NCBI GenBank assembly: GCA_001600635.1
Contig: BCKL01000001.1
Span: forward strand, 461,550 to 525,549
Origin: Leucosporidium creatinivorum
Taxonomy: Eukaryota > Basidiomycota > Microbotryomycetes > Leucosporidiales > Leucosporidiaceae
DNA length: 64,000 bases
Direction of reading: 5' to 3'
Shown here piece after piece: positions 53,286 to 64,000 of this stretch. Both the position numbers and the translations under genes were made by a program. The notes under the pieces are model-generated. The model had not been told where the DNA came from, did not search any database, and worked only from the letters and a program-made list of their open reading frames with translations. How positions within the stretch are numbered: the stretch's first letter is position 1; the number at the start of each line of letters is the position of its first letter.

Positions 53286-55491
53286 ATGGTCAAGGTGAGC
53301 TTCAGAGACTGTTGGGGAGGCTAGACACTCTTCTGTAGCTCTGCAGCAGACTGCTCGAAAGCTTGACTCTTTCGAGGGCGGTCCATGCGGCTGAGCTGAG
53401 CAGGAGGGACGGCGGCAGCTCAGAGCAAGCAAGGGCTGCTGGACAAGATCACTAAGGCTGTACCGGGCTACAGAAACGCTTACTAACGGCCTTGCTTTAC
53501 CTACAGACACCGACCCTCTCCCTTTCGCTGGACGACGCATTCGCTCATCTCCTGCCGACATCTACCTCGACGCCCAAGGGCAACTGCTTGCCTGTACATG
53601 CTACGCTACCAGGAGACGTCCTCACGCCAGTTCTCGCTTACCTCCGCCTCACCGACGGAGCAAAGAGCGGCGAGAGCTTCCTGATGGAGTCGGTCGTGAG
53701 GGGAGAGACGACTGGCCGCTGGAGTTATGTGGGCGCTAGTGAGTAGTTTTTAAGCGCTATTCAAAGCTGCTGGGCCAACAGCAGCCACCAAGACAGCACG
53801 CTGACCTCTTTCCGATTCTCGCGCGCTCCTCCTCGCAGAGCCCAAGAAGGTGCTCCGTACAGGAGCTAACGAGGCGCTCAAGGGAGACCCATTGAAGCAC
53901 ATCGAGGCCGAGCTGGAGGAGTACAAGTTCATCGAGGTGCAAGGCGCTCCCCCACTTACCGGTGCGCTGAGCCTCTCCCTCCGTCTCGCTTCCTCGCTGA
54001 CCTCGTAACGCTCTACAGGTGGCATGATTGGCTACGTCGGCTACGACTGCGTTCAGTACTTTGAGCCTAAGACCGCTCGCGAGCTCAAGGATCCCATCGG
54101 CATGCCCGAATCCGTCTTCCTCCTCGCCGACACCCTCGTCGCCTTCGACCACCTGTTCCAGCGAGTTCAGGTCGTCTCGCACGTCTTCCTTCCCTCCAGC
54201 ACCCCCTCAACTTCCGCCAAGGACGTCGTCGCCGCCTCCTACGCCGAGGCTCAGTCCAAGATCAACGAGATTGTCAAGACTCTCACCTCGGGCTCGGCGC
54301 TCCCCCTTCCCGACCAGCCCAAGATTGTCAGGCCACCCAAGGACGCCGAGAGCAACGTCGGAAAGGTCGGATACGAGGGCTTCGTTACCTCGCTCAAGAA
54401 GAACATCGTGCAAGGAGACATCATTCAGGCCGTGCCGAGTCAGCGGCTGCGAAGGGAGACGGCGCTGCACCCTTTCAACGTGTACCGGTGGGTTCACGCG
54501 CTCTGTGGTGCTTGACGGGGTACTCTAGCTGACCTCTCGACTCCCTTCTGCAGCCACCTGCGGTCACTGAACCCTTCGCCTTACATGTTCTACGTCGACT
54601 GCGGTGACGACCTCCGACTGGTCGGCGCCAGCCCCGAATGCCTCTGCAAGGTCGAGAAGAACGTCGTCACCAACCACGCCATCGCCGGCACCGTACACCG
54701 CGGCAAGAACCCCGAGGGTGAGTCGCTCATCGCCCTCCTCCTCGCCTCAATCCTCGCTGATCTCTCGCTCTTCGTCCATCGCCGCAGAGGACGAAGTTCT
54801 CGCTGCTGGTCTCCTCGCTTCCCTCAAGGACCGAGCCGAGCACGTTATGCTCGTCGACCTGGCGAGGAACGACGTCAACCGAGTCTGCCAGCCCGCTACG
54901 GTCAAGGTCGACAGCCTGATGCAGGTCGAGAAGTTCAGTCATGTCATGCACTTGACCAGTCAGGTCTCTGGAAAGCTGCGCGAGGGTCTTACTCGGTGAG
55001 TCGACGAGCGTCGCAGCGGAGAGCGAGGGCCGAGAGACGACCGAAGCTGACCCTTCCCTTGCTCCTCTCCCCTCTCCTCCGCACCGAAACAGCTTTGACG
55101 CCTTCCGCTCCATCTTCCCCGCCGGTACCGTCTCGGGCGCCCCCAAAATCCGCGCCATCGAGCTCGTCGCCGACCTGGAACAAGAGCGCCGAGGCGCCTA
55201 CGCCGGCGCGGTGGGCCATTTCGATTTCGCCAGCGATTCCATGGACACGTGCATCGCTATTCGGACTATGACCTTCAAGGATGGAGTTGCGTACTTGCAG
55301 GCTGGGGGTGGGATTGTCTTCGATTCGGTAGAGGAGGACGAGTATGTCGAGACGATCAATAAGCTCGGCGCCAATGTAAAGTGTTTGGAGCAGGCCGAGG
55401 GCGAGTCTTTGAGTTGCTCTTTCTTCCTCGAGGGTGAAGCTGACCTCTATCGCTCGCAGTTTATTACGCTTTGCTGGAGGACGAGGAGTAG
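53286..55491 (+). CDS. TRP2: Anthranilate synthase component I
   Basis: Converts chorismate and glutamine-derived ammonia to anthranilate, the first step of tryptophan synthesis. Exons 53286-53294, 53507-53738, 53839-53961, 54019-54487, 54554-54717, 54788-54995, 55093-55400 and 55460-55491; 514 residues. An N-terminal regulatory part includes the tryptophan-site-like LMESV. The chorismate-binding domain shows [65 protein letters not shown] and [15 protein letters not shown]. The first exon is only ATG GTC AAG, followed by a 212-bp intron. The last intron starts GCGAGT (GC-AG); with it the end reads [14 protein letters not shown], as in other fungal enzymes, whereas reading through gives an unrelated tail. 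Confidence 0.93.
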
Positions 55492-56021
55492 AGCAGCTAG
55501 CCGTGATGAAAAGCGATCTGATTCGCCAAGCAGCGGGCAATCAACCCAGCAGTCGAAGCGGCCGAGAGGAGGACTTATGGTGAGCAGAGCGATAGGGAAA
55601 CGTCGTCTTCAGCGGTCCTGGTCTCCTTCGGCTGTCGAGCTGAGAGCCATCGCCGAGAGTCGACCTTGGCCTCGCGCAAGAGCGTCGAGAGGTGCCGAAA
55701 CCCTTCATTTGACGCTTCTGATCTGGAGCTTCGCCCTTCGAGGAGAACGAGGGTACAGGCGACTCAGCGCGCTTTCGTTGCTTCCTCGCCCGAGCTCGGC
55801 GGTCGCACTTTAGCTGCTGAGTGCAGATCTGAGAGCCTGCAGAAGCTGGAAAAGGTTAAGACTGGCTATCATCTACCTCGCGTTATGTCTGTAGGTGTAC
55901 AGCTCTTTGAGGGAGACGCACGGCCCACCTCTCCGAGGAGCTCGAGAGGAGACAAGGCCGACAAGGCCGAACCTTGCCCCTTCTCTCGCTCCTCCGTCTG
56001 ACCAAATCGCCTTCACACGAC
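55492..56021. other. Intergenic
   Basis: 530 bp between two plus-strand genes. I see only a 3' region and a pyrimidine-rich leader before the next ATG; no gene. Confidence 0.5.
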
Positions 56022-58624
56022 ATGTCTTCTTCGGACAGTACAGCACCAACCCGTCCAGTGCACACTGCTCTCATAGTCTGCATAGGCCTCCTTCTGTACG
56101 CGATCGACGTCGCCTACTACAAGACGACGGGCTCCAGGAGCGTCTTCGCCATCACTCCTCTCCGCCTCGCCACCTCCCAGCCCCTCCACCAGCTTGCACC
56201 AAGCAGCTGCAGCTCCCCTTCCACCATCTCCTCCTCTCCCTCCTTCAATCGACACCCTCAGCAACCCGCCCTCCTCCACGCCTCTTCCTCCCTCCCGCAC
56301 GCCGTCTCCTACCAGCACGCCGTCGCCGCCGCCCTCCCCACTCTTCTCTGGATTCAGCTCGACGGCCATGTCGCGCACCTCGACCGAGGGTACGTCGCGC
56401 TCATCGGGAGTCGGCATCCTCAAGCCCTCGGCGCCTGAGCCGAGCATTAGGGAAGAAGCGTCATTGGAATCATCGGAAGAAGAGGAGGTTGGAGAGCACG
56501 CTGCAGGAGTGGCTGGGAATGAGGGAGGTGCTCAGTTCCCGGAGAAGGCAACGGCCACCTCCGAGCCGGCGCCCGTCGTTCCCGCCTCGCCCCTCTCCTC
56601 GCCACCTCCCATGCTTCCTCCCTCGCCCGGCCTCTCCACCTTCCCTCAAACCTTCCAATCCTCTACCTTCGGCTCAGCTTCCCCCCGGATGCAGGCGTCT
56701 ACCTCCCAGGTGTCATCCATCTGGCCCACTTCGGCGAAACCTTCGGCGAAGGAGGAGGCGGTTCAGGAGAAGGGGATGGGGAGTACTGTAGAGGGCGTGA
56801 GCTCGGAGGAGGAGGTTGTGCTTCCGCATGCTGCGTTGGAGATTATCAATGCGCACCTTGGGGCTTTGCGGGAGGCAGCAGGGGTTGTGCCGAGCCTGGT
56901 GCTGTTTACGGCGGCTGTTGGTCCTCTTGTCAGCGCCGTCAGCAGGGGAGGGATGGGAGAGGCGGTGGGAGATGACGAGGTGTGTTTCTATGCGTTCGGA
57001 GACGTTGGGAAAGAGGACTATGAGCACTTCTGCGGGAAAGTCGAGGGACAGCACCCACTCCGAGTCTTACGCTACCCGGCTTCCTACCTCACCATGACCC
57101 ACCTTGCTCAAATCGACGAGCCTATTCCCGAACCATCCACCACAACCTCCTCCTACGAGCTCACCCCGGTCGCTACTCAGCCCGGCCTCTTCCGAACCCC
57201 TTCCATTCCCGCCGAATCCTCCTCAGCTCACGCCTCCACCGTCCACTCCTCGTCTCTCCACTTCAACACAGTAGAGACGAGAGCTGTATCGCCTGATCAG
57301 CCTAGTACGGGGTCTATCAAGTTTGCTCATTCGAAGCTCGGCGTTGTGGTGCGTATCGCCGCTCTCCAAGTCGGCGAGTACTTGCTGACCTGCTGCCCTA
57401 CTTGCAGCTTCGCAGCAAGGCTACGGAAAGCACGGTTGTCGTCGGAGATGAGGGACATGATGCGATGAAGGGTCTCTTCTCAGCTCGGTTCAACGTGAGC
57501 AGGGGCGCGACTCTTTCGGCCGCCAACATCACCGTGCACAACATGGCTTACATCGAAGACATTCACGTGTGAGCTATCATCCTTCAAATCTAAAGCTTCA
57601 AAGCTAACTCTCGACACCCTGCTCTAGTGACATGCCCCATCTCGCTCGCCCTCCCGCCGAGAAGAAGGCCACCGACTCAACCGCCAAGCCCCAGCAAGAG
57701 ACTTCGGCGACGATCGGGAAGGATCCGACTCTATCTGCTTCCAGGACCACCGGAGGCGGCGAGACATCTTTCGAGGTCACTTGGGCTGTGAGTGATTATA
57801 AGTTAGCCGTTCGAAGAGCCCGCTCGAATTCGGCGCTAATCTCAATCATCTCCAACCCAGGAGGAGTCGTGGATCACTGCGTACAGTGTTGCTGTAGATG
57901 ATCCAATCTCTCAGAGCTTCGATTTTTACTTCAAGCAACCAGGGCAAGGCCCGCACTTCGAGCTCGAGTCCACCGCCTTCGAATACGAGGTTACTCCAGC
58001 GCTCAAGGTGAGCTTTGATCTGCTCTTTAGCAAGTGTAGAGTAACTTCTGACTTTCTGTTCCCCTCTAGGTTTCGGAAAGCCCTGCACTCGCTTTCGAGA
58101 TTGTCGGCAAGCTCTTCAAGGGTGGCGCTCGCGGGGAGGTGGTTTCTTCGAAGAATTTCTTCTTCAGGCTTGCCCACAAGGTTCGATAGACTTGCTGAGC
58201 TCATGGAAATGAAATGCTGACCTCTTGCTCACACAGATGGTGCTGGCAAACCTCGCTGCGCCCTCCTCGAGCACGAGTGGCATCGCCGAGCTCGTTGAGA
58301 GCCAGCAATCTGGTCTGTTAGATCTTGCGCCGCGCCTTCGTCTCGCTTCTGGAAAGACTGCTGACATGCTTTCAACACTATTCAGGCCATCTCATCATCG
58401 ACCTCCCCATCCCTCACTCCCACCTGCCCTCCGACACCGGCACGCCCGCATCCCCTCAAGAGCGCGTGACGGCCCAAGCTCACCAAGAAGAAGTTGTGCA
58501 GGAGCAGCCCAAGCGCTCCTTGTCTCATCCCTTCAAGAAGCCTGCCGTTGCTCCTCTTCCGCCGAGTTCGATGCCGTCGACGGCAAGGGTGCCCGCCGAT
58601 AACATGGAAGGACAGCAGAAGTAA
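56022..58624 (+). CDS. Single-pass membrane protein of unknown function, 719 residues
   Basis: Exons 56022-56389, 56451-57348, 57408-57568, 57628-57787, 57861-58007, 58070-58180, 58237-58312 and 58386-58624, all in frame. One transmembrane helix lies near the N-terminus (TALIVCIGLLLYAIDVAYY). A Pro/Ser/Glu-rich disordered region follows, then a helical stretch (ALEIINAHLGALREAAGVVPSLVLFTAAVG) and FYAFGDVGKEDYEHFCGK. Two beta-rich blocks come next (SFEVTWAEESWITAYSVAVDD, HFELESTAFEYEVTPALKVSESPALAFEIVGKLF), and the tail is Pro-rich. I recognise no family. The beta-rich end suggests an immunoglobulin-like or arrestin-like sandwich, but this is only a pattern. The first intron (56390-56450) is chosen because it is the only one that joins the membrane-helix frame to the main frame. 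Confidence 0.65.
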
Positions 58625-59700
58625 TTGTGCAGAGCCGTCCGAAATTGATACCCAAGACTCTTTGCTTTATCTGGAGATTCGGCAGCGAGCAGGAGACCGA
58701 GCCAGAGAGCGAGGCTGAAGATGGCGCGTTGTTCGACAGCCGAAGAAGCTACAGCAACTTGTGTAGGTCAGAGCTTTCCGTCAACTGCTTGCCAATCTTT
58801 AGTCCGAGCTTGTGGCGGTCTACAGCAGCTCCGTCGACGATGTGGGCGAGTAGCTCGACGGGGAGGCGTGGCGAGGAGGGAGGAGCGGCGAATGAGCTTG
58901 AGGAGGAGAGCTTGGTGGAGGGCAGGTCGGTTGAGGGTATGGCTGAGTAGGCGCACAGAAGAGTCAGCAGCATCACGGAGAAGACAGTGGCGGATTGACT
59001 CACCTCCAGCTACTCTGAGCGGGCGAAGAGTTTGCGAGCCGAGCTTAAGCTCATCCGAATGACTGTACGAGAGGGCGAGGTCCCTCGTGATCTCCGTTAG
59101 CTTTGTCCAGTACTTGGGCGAACCCCTCGAGCGGTATGCCAGGCGAGGAAGGAGCCGAGGCGAGCCTTGAGGAGGGCAGAGGCGAGCTCGGCGGAGGCGA
59201 AGAGCTTGGCGTAGGGTTCGCCGAGGGTTAGAGTGAGCGATGCTGATGAGAGCTGTGGGTGAGCAGCATAGGGTTAGCTGGACTCTCGGGAAGATCGAAG
59301 CGAGATGCTCACCTTCAGTCGAGCCGAAGAGCGCGAAGTGGAGCTGAGAGAGCCGAGCCGAGCTTCAGCGAGCGAGATCATCTGCGAGCAGGAGAGAGTA
59401 AGCTCAGTTGTAGCTCCAAGTCTCCAGTTCTCTGTAACCATTCCTCTCTCCGACCCCCCCCTCCTCCCCTACAGTCCGCCCGCTCGACCATTGAGGCGCG
59501 TGTTCTGAACCGCTGTAGCCTGATAGCCGGTCCCCTCGCCCAGCAGTAGCACCAGCGTAGACTCGAAAGCTCACTTGCAGCTTCCGACCGAGCTCTCACC
59601 CGAGCAGCACGCCCTCAGCAAGCTTCAGTCCGTCCTGAGCGCGATTCGAGAGCGAGACGAGCTGGTCTGCTGTAGCTGAGCCGTCGGCGGTAGGGTTTTG
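58625..59700 (-). pseudogene. Second array of F-box-like family B 5' fragments
   Basis: On the minus strand, near 58760-58980, a fragment reads SSPRLPVELLAHIVDGAAVDRHKL and then stops at sequence unrelated to the LRR part. Near 59075-59230 a second F-box-like piece follows (LDKANGDHEGP-like; gaggtccctcgtgatctccg is shared with 22902-22921). The stretch 59300-59640 keeps the leader and promoter words of the family, including agcacgccctcagcaagctt as at 23.68 kb. No complete frame exists. The 240 bp from 59701 to the next start codon shows only a leader. Confidence 0.6.
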
Positions 59701-59942
59701 CTGTCCCGAGAGCGAGCTATCCGAACATCCTACAGCCGAGTCGAGGAAAAGACGAGGTAATGAGCTGAAGGTAAGCTTCGCCGGGACTCATCTCGAGCAA
59801 GCGACGCGCTCGAGGGTTGCCTTTCCCCAATCCTCGCGCTTTCGCTGCAGCTTTCCTTCGACTCGCGGCGGGCGTTCTGTACCAGACTAAATCAAGAGAG
59901 CAACTTCGTCTACCAAACTCTCGTTCTTCCCTCCTTCTCACC

Positions 59943-62900
59943 ATGTCAGACGACGGACAAGCAGCGACGGGACGACGAGCCAGCGGACGAGTGAGGAAGA
60001 CCGTCGAGCGTCTGGGAGGTGAGTTCTTGCACTCGAGTAGAACCTCTGCACGAGCCCATGCATAGCCAAAGCTACTAGCAATGAGCTACAGCAGCTCACG
60101 AGCGACGCGACCTGCGCTGGGGTCCAAGAGACGCGATTCTGCTCTCGCAAAGGCGGCTGGAGCGCTACAGGAAGCAGCAGGGACTCTCTCACTGACCTGA
60201 CCTCCCACCTACGCAACAACAGCCGGTCCCAGCGACCTCAAGAAGAACAAGTCGAAGCGCGACTCGGGAGACGACGAGGATCAAGACGACGACGACGAGC
60301 CCGAGGAGCCTTCATCCTCAGAGGAGGAATCTGAGCCCGAATCAGAAGAGGAAGCGCCCAAGCGGAAGCGTGGACGCGCGTCGCAGGGAAGCAAGAGCGC
60401 GTCGGCCCCGAGGAAGAAACCCGCTGCTGCTGCTTCGGGTGCCAAGGGCAAAGGAAGGGCTAGGAAGCAAGCTGGAGCTGATGGAGAAGATGAGGAGGAG
60501 GCAGGGCCTGCGCCTGCTGCTGGGAGTCGCGACTTTGTCATCGAGGAGGACAATACCATCTTCAGTGAGTCGTCCGCCCCTGTCAGAGCTGCAAGCGTGT
60601 AGCTGACCCGATACGATACTCTTCAGACGCTGTGAGGAGTCCCGACGCTGCTCTCCAGATCACCGTCGACGAGTGGGTTCAGTCGTATCAAGAGGAATCA
60701 GGCCCCGCCATGGCCGAGCTCGTCAACTTCCTTCTGCGAGTGAGTAGCTCGCCGCTTCGCTCGAGAGATCTCGAATGCTAACGACTTGCTGCTCACAGTG
60801 CTGCGGATGCAACGCCACCGTCGACGAGCACCAGGCCGAGGACGAGAACGGCATCGTCGAGTCCCTCTCGGACATTCAAGACGAGTTCAAGAACGTGAGT
60901 CGAGCTGCTGTACTTCTTGGCGAACAGTACGCTCACCCCCGTCTCATCTACAGGAGAGCAACCTCGCCTACCCCCTCGTCTCCAAGTCCAAAGCCTACAA
61001 GAAGTTCCGCACCTCGCTTGCCTCCTTCCTCTCGCGCCTCTACGCCGCCGCCGCCTCCTCCGAAATCCTCTACGACACCAACTTCTGCGACCTCTTCCAA
61101 GCCTGGATCCAATCCCTCTCCTCTTCCAAGATTCGCGCCTTTCGCCATACAGCTACCGTCGTCGCCCTCCTTACCGTCGCTTCCCTCAACTCGGTCCACG
61201 TCGCTGTGACCAAAGAGCATGGGCAGGCGAATCGCGCCAAGGAGGCCGAGCAGAAGAAGGGGAGGAAGGATAAGGCTAGGTTGAAGGATTTGGAGAAGCG
61301 AGCGACCGCGGTGCATGAGCGGCAGACCAAGATCGAGGAGTACCTCGATCTGCTTTACGAGGGGTGAGTTGCTGTCCGCCCTTACGCCGGGACGAGGAGT
61401 GACGCTGACGCTTCTCATCTCGCCACAGCGTCTTCGTCAACCGCTACCGCGACTCGGACGCCGTGATTCGCGCCGAGTGCATCAGCGCCCTCGGCGGCTG
61501 GATGAAGGCCAATCCCGACTACTGGCTCGAAGGCGACTACCTTCGCTACATCGGATGGGTTCTCTCGGACGATGTGAGTCATTCAGACTCGATCGTTGAT
61601 GCAGCAAAGCTGACTTCTCGCTCTCCCACAGTCCAAGGACGCCCGCCGCGAGTCGGTCAAGGCCCTCTTCTCCCTCTACGCCAAAGAAGCCCACATCGGA
61701 ACCCTCCAACACTTCACCGAACGCTTCAAGGGGCAACTCGTTCACATGGCGACCGGCGAGCTCGACCTCTCTGTCCGCATCCAAGCGATTCAAGTCCTCC
61801 GTCAAATCGAGACCCACGGCCTCTTGGACGAGGATCAACGCGACGAGATCGCTAAGCTCGTCTTCGAGACGGAGCGTCGCGTGAGGGGAGCCGCCGCCGA
61901 TTTCTTCAGCGCGCTGCTGGGGGAGGAGGTTGAGAAGAGGGAGACAGAGTTGGAGGCGGGGCAGACGACGCCCAAGGGGAAGGGAGGGAAGAAGAAGAGA
62001 GGAGCGATCGCCACGCTCGAGGGCAAGGATCAGCTGCAGCTCAAGTGCCTCGCCGAGTTGCTCGTCAAGTATGGCCGTTCGCTCGATGGGTTGAGCGACG
62101 AGGGCAGCGACGACGAGGAGGATCAAGCCGACGACACCCTCTCGAGTCGCAAGAAGGAGGCCGACGTCGTCGAGGTCAAGACCCACCGAGGACGAGTCGC
62201 CTTTGCCGTCGAGGCTCTGTGGGATCAAGTCGAGGCCGTGCGCGACTGGCAGGCCATCATGGATTTCCTTCTGCTCGACCACTCGGCGGATTCGTCCAAA
62301 GAGGACACGCCCAAGGCGAAGGGAAGGAAGGGCAAGAGCAAGAGTAGTGAGGAGGAGGAGACGGGCGGTGAGGTGCTGGAAGCGTGCAGGTTGACCGAGG
62401 CGGAGGAGACGCTGCTCGTTGAAGTGCTCGTCGCTTCCCTCACCAAGGTCACTGGCGCTTCGGCGGCTACTACCAAGAAGGTGAGTCTTCGTGATCTTAT
62501 CTAGCTTCCGACAGCTACTGACGCTGTCGCCCTCGTGTACGCAGGAGAAGGAGAAGGAGGATGACGTTCAAGCCGAGGTCAGCCGCGCCGTCATCGAGGC
62601 GCTCCCTCGTCTCTTCGCCAAGCACCAGACCATCCCCTCGCGCGTCGTCGATATCCTCTCCATTCCCCGCCTCATCTCGCTCGACCTCTACCTCGACATG
62701 AGGATGCTCACCGTCAGTTCGGCGCCCGTTCGCTCGCCGAACTCGTTGCTGACCTCTCCACTCCGACAGGCCTACGAGGGACTCTGGGACGACGTCACCA
62801 AGCAGTTTATCAAGCATACCGACCCCGACGTCCTCGACCAAGCGGTTCAGACCATCAACAAGCTCAACGCTTCAACGACCCTGGGCAACACCAACACGAC

Positions 62901-64000
62901 CAAGATGGCAGAGCTCGAGGACTCGCTCGCCTCGTCTCTTCGCGAGGCCGTCGCAGGCAAGGATGTCGAGTCGTCGGCGTTTGAGGAGGACGAGCTTCTA
63001 GCTCTCGAGTCATGGCTCGCCAGGATCGACAAGCTGCAGAAGATCAAGGATATGTCGAGCAGCTTGGACGATGCCGATGAGGGCAAGCAGACAAGCGCAT
63101 GGGAGATCATCGACTCTTTGGTCGAGCGTGGACGGCTGGGCTACAAGGACGAGGCTTCGGTGAGTCGTCTCCTGCTTATTCGGTCGGCGTTCGATCTAGC
63201 TGACCCTCTGCTCCTGCCACAGCTCATCGAGCACGCGCTCTCCATTCTCGGCACTCACTTCATCTGGCAACTCAACTCCTTCATCGCCGAGGTCGCCACT
63301 TCGGAGCAGCCCGACTTTGCTGCCCTCGCCTCGCTCGTCGCCAAGAGGACCGCTCTGGTTGACAGACTCGAGGAGTTCTCGGTCGGCCAGAACTCGAACG
63401 CTGCTGAGGGTGTCAAGCAGGTGGTGAGTATTCGCTACTCTGCCTCGACTCCGAGCCGTCACTGACCGTCGCCCTCGTCTATAGGCCCTCGCCCTTCTCC
63501 TCGACCTTCACGTCCTCAGCGACACGGCCACTTCCGCCAAGCGCGACCCCGACGGCCAACTCGCCGACCTTCGTCTCCCCTGCTCCGACGAGCTGCAAGC
63601 TCGCTGCGCCGGCTACATCGAGGCCGAGCTCGAGCGCCATTCGGACGAGATGGCTGCTCTGCGCAAGACGGAGGAGAAGGACGATGAGGAGCAGTCGGAG
63701 GAGGAGGAAGAGGATAGCGATGATGATGCTGCGGCGAGGAAGAAGAAGAAGGCGGCTAAGGCTAAGGAGAAGAAGAGCAAGGCGGGCAAGCAGGCCAAGG
63801 AGGACGTCCTCAAGAAGAAGTCGGCGAGCGACATCCGAGGTGAGTTGATGCGCTTCGCTAGCTCTAGCTTGATCGTTGACTTCTCTCGTTCGACTACAGC
63901 CGAGAAGCAGAAGGAGCAAGCCCGCCTGATCGCCAATCGTCGCTTCGAGCGAGTCATCTACCCCTTCGTTCGCGCCATCCACTCTGGCAGCATCGACCTC
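59943..64000 (+). CDS. Cohesin subunit SCC3/STAG (stromalin), 3' end outside window
   Basis: HEAT-repeat subunit that binds the Scc1/Rad21 kleisin and DNA and loads cohesin on chromosomes. Exons 59943-60018, 60223-60564, 60627-60739, 60799-60894, 60954-61363, 61429-61573, 61632-62480, 62545-62712, 62770-63159, 63223-63423, 63485-63839 and 63900 onward; more than 1080 residues visible. The N-terminus is acidic with basic patches (KRKRGRASQGSK). The STAG domain contains VDEWVQSYQEESGPAMAELVNFLLRCCGCN and YPLVSKSKAYKKFRTSLASFLSRL. The stromalin conserved domain shows VFVNRYRDSDAVIRAECISALGGWMKANPDYWLEGDYLRYIGWVLSD and ARRESVKALFSLYAKE. The frame is open to the window edge. Confidence 0.93.

Noticed and set aside
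1-64000. CRISPR arrays, bacterial operons, riboswitches
   Set aside because: No spaced direct repeats and no ribosome-binding-site pattern; spliceosomal introns throughout show a eukaryotic nuclear sequence.

Overview
The window looks like a stretch of a basidiomycete nuclear chromosome, most probably from a GC-rich red-yeast-type fungus (Pucciniomycotina, Microbotryomycetes). The grounds are: many very short introns (about 52-90 bp) with GTGAG-type donors and CTGAC/CTAAC branch sites; gene families typical of basidiomycetes (a seven-helix DUF6534 protein, an ELMO protein, F-box-like/LRR expansions); and very short gaps between genes. I placed about 136 introns by hand. All complete models close in frame. 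Five introns use GC-AG borders. I saw no tRNA, rRNA, CRISPR, transposase, LTR element or virus-like remnant.

Layout. 1-4.1 kb: a 5'-cut F-box-like gene, a small KCTD-type BTB protein and NAD kinase. 4.3-12.6 kb: a 1289-residue Sae2/CtIP DNA-end-resection factor, divergent from a Rho4-type GTPase, then the GPI-mannosyltransferase subunit PIG-X/Pbn1, which shares an 85-bp promoter with a GDSL esterase (IAH1-like). 13-19.3 kb: an F-box-like gene, ribosomal P1, RanGAP (RNA1) and mitochondrial L3. 19.3-25.9 kb: an accessory block with F-box-like family B genes, their duplicated leaders and broken copies, plus one unrecognised gene. 26-37 kb: dynactin p24-like, a secreted PL14-type polysaccharide lyase, the mitochondrial RCC1-repeat protein FMP25, elongin A, a cytochrome b5-domain protein and a conserved unknown with a mitochondrial-type N-terminus. 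37.1-40.9 kb: a second accessory block holding an inverted, decayed copy of the 20-kb F-box locus and an intact family A gene. 41.2-46.7 kb: LACTB2-like ribonuclease (interrupted by an assembly gap), ELMO protein, DUF6534 receptor-like protein. 46.8-58.6 kb: N-myristoyltransferase, a gamma-tubulin complex subunit, anthranilate synthase I (TRP2) and a 719-residue membrane protein of unknown role. 58.6-64 kb: another broken F-box 5' fragment array, then the cohesin subunit SCC3/STAG, which runs off the end.

The housekeeping genes do not form one pathway. They are packed mainly as divergent pairs with 85-215 bp between start codons and convergent pairs with 100-300 bp between stops. The unusual part is the F-box-like/LRR content. 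Family A (1, 13.1 and 39.7 kb) and family B (20.1, 24.5 and 38.1 kb, with fragment arrays at 22.8-23.9 and 58.7-59.7 kb) break up an otherwise conserved gene order. Family B carries a duplicated two-intron 5' leader that also survives without an intact gene.
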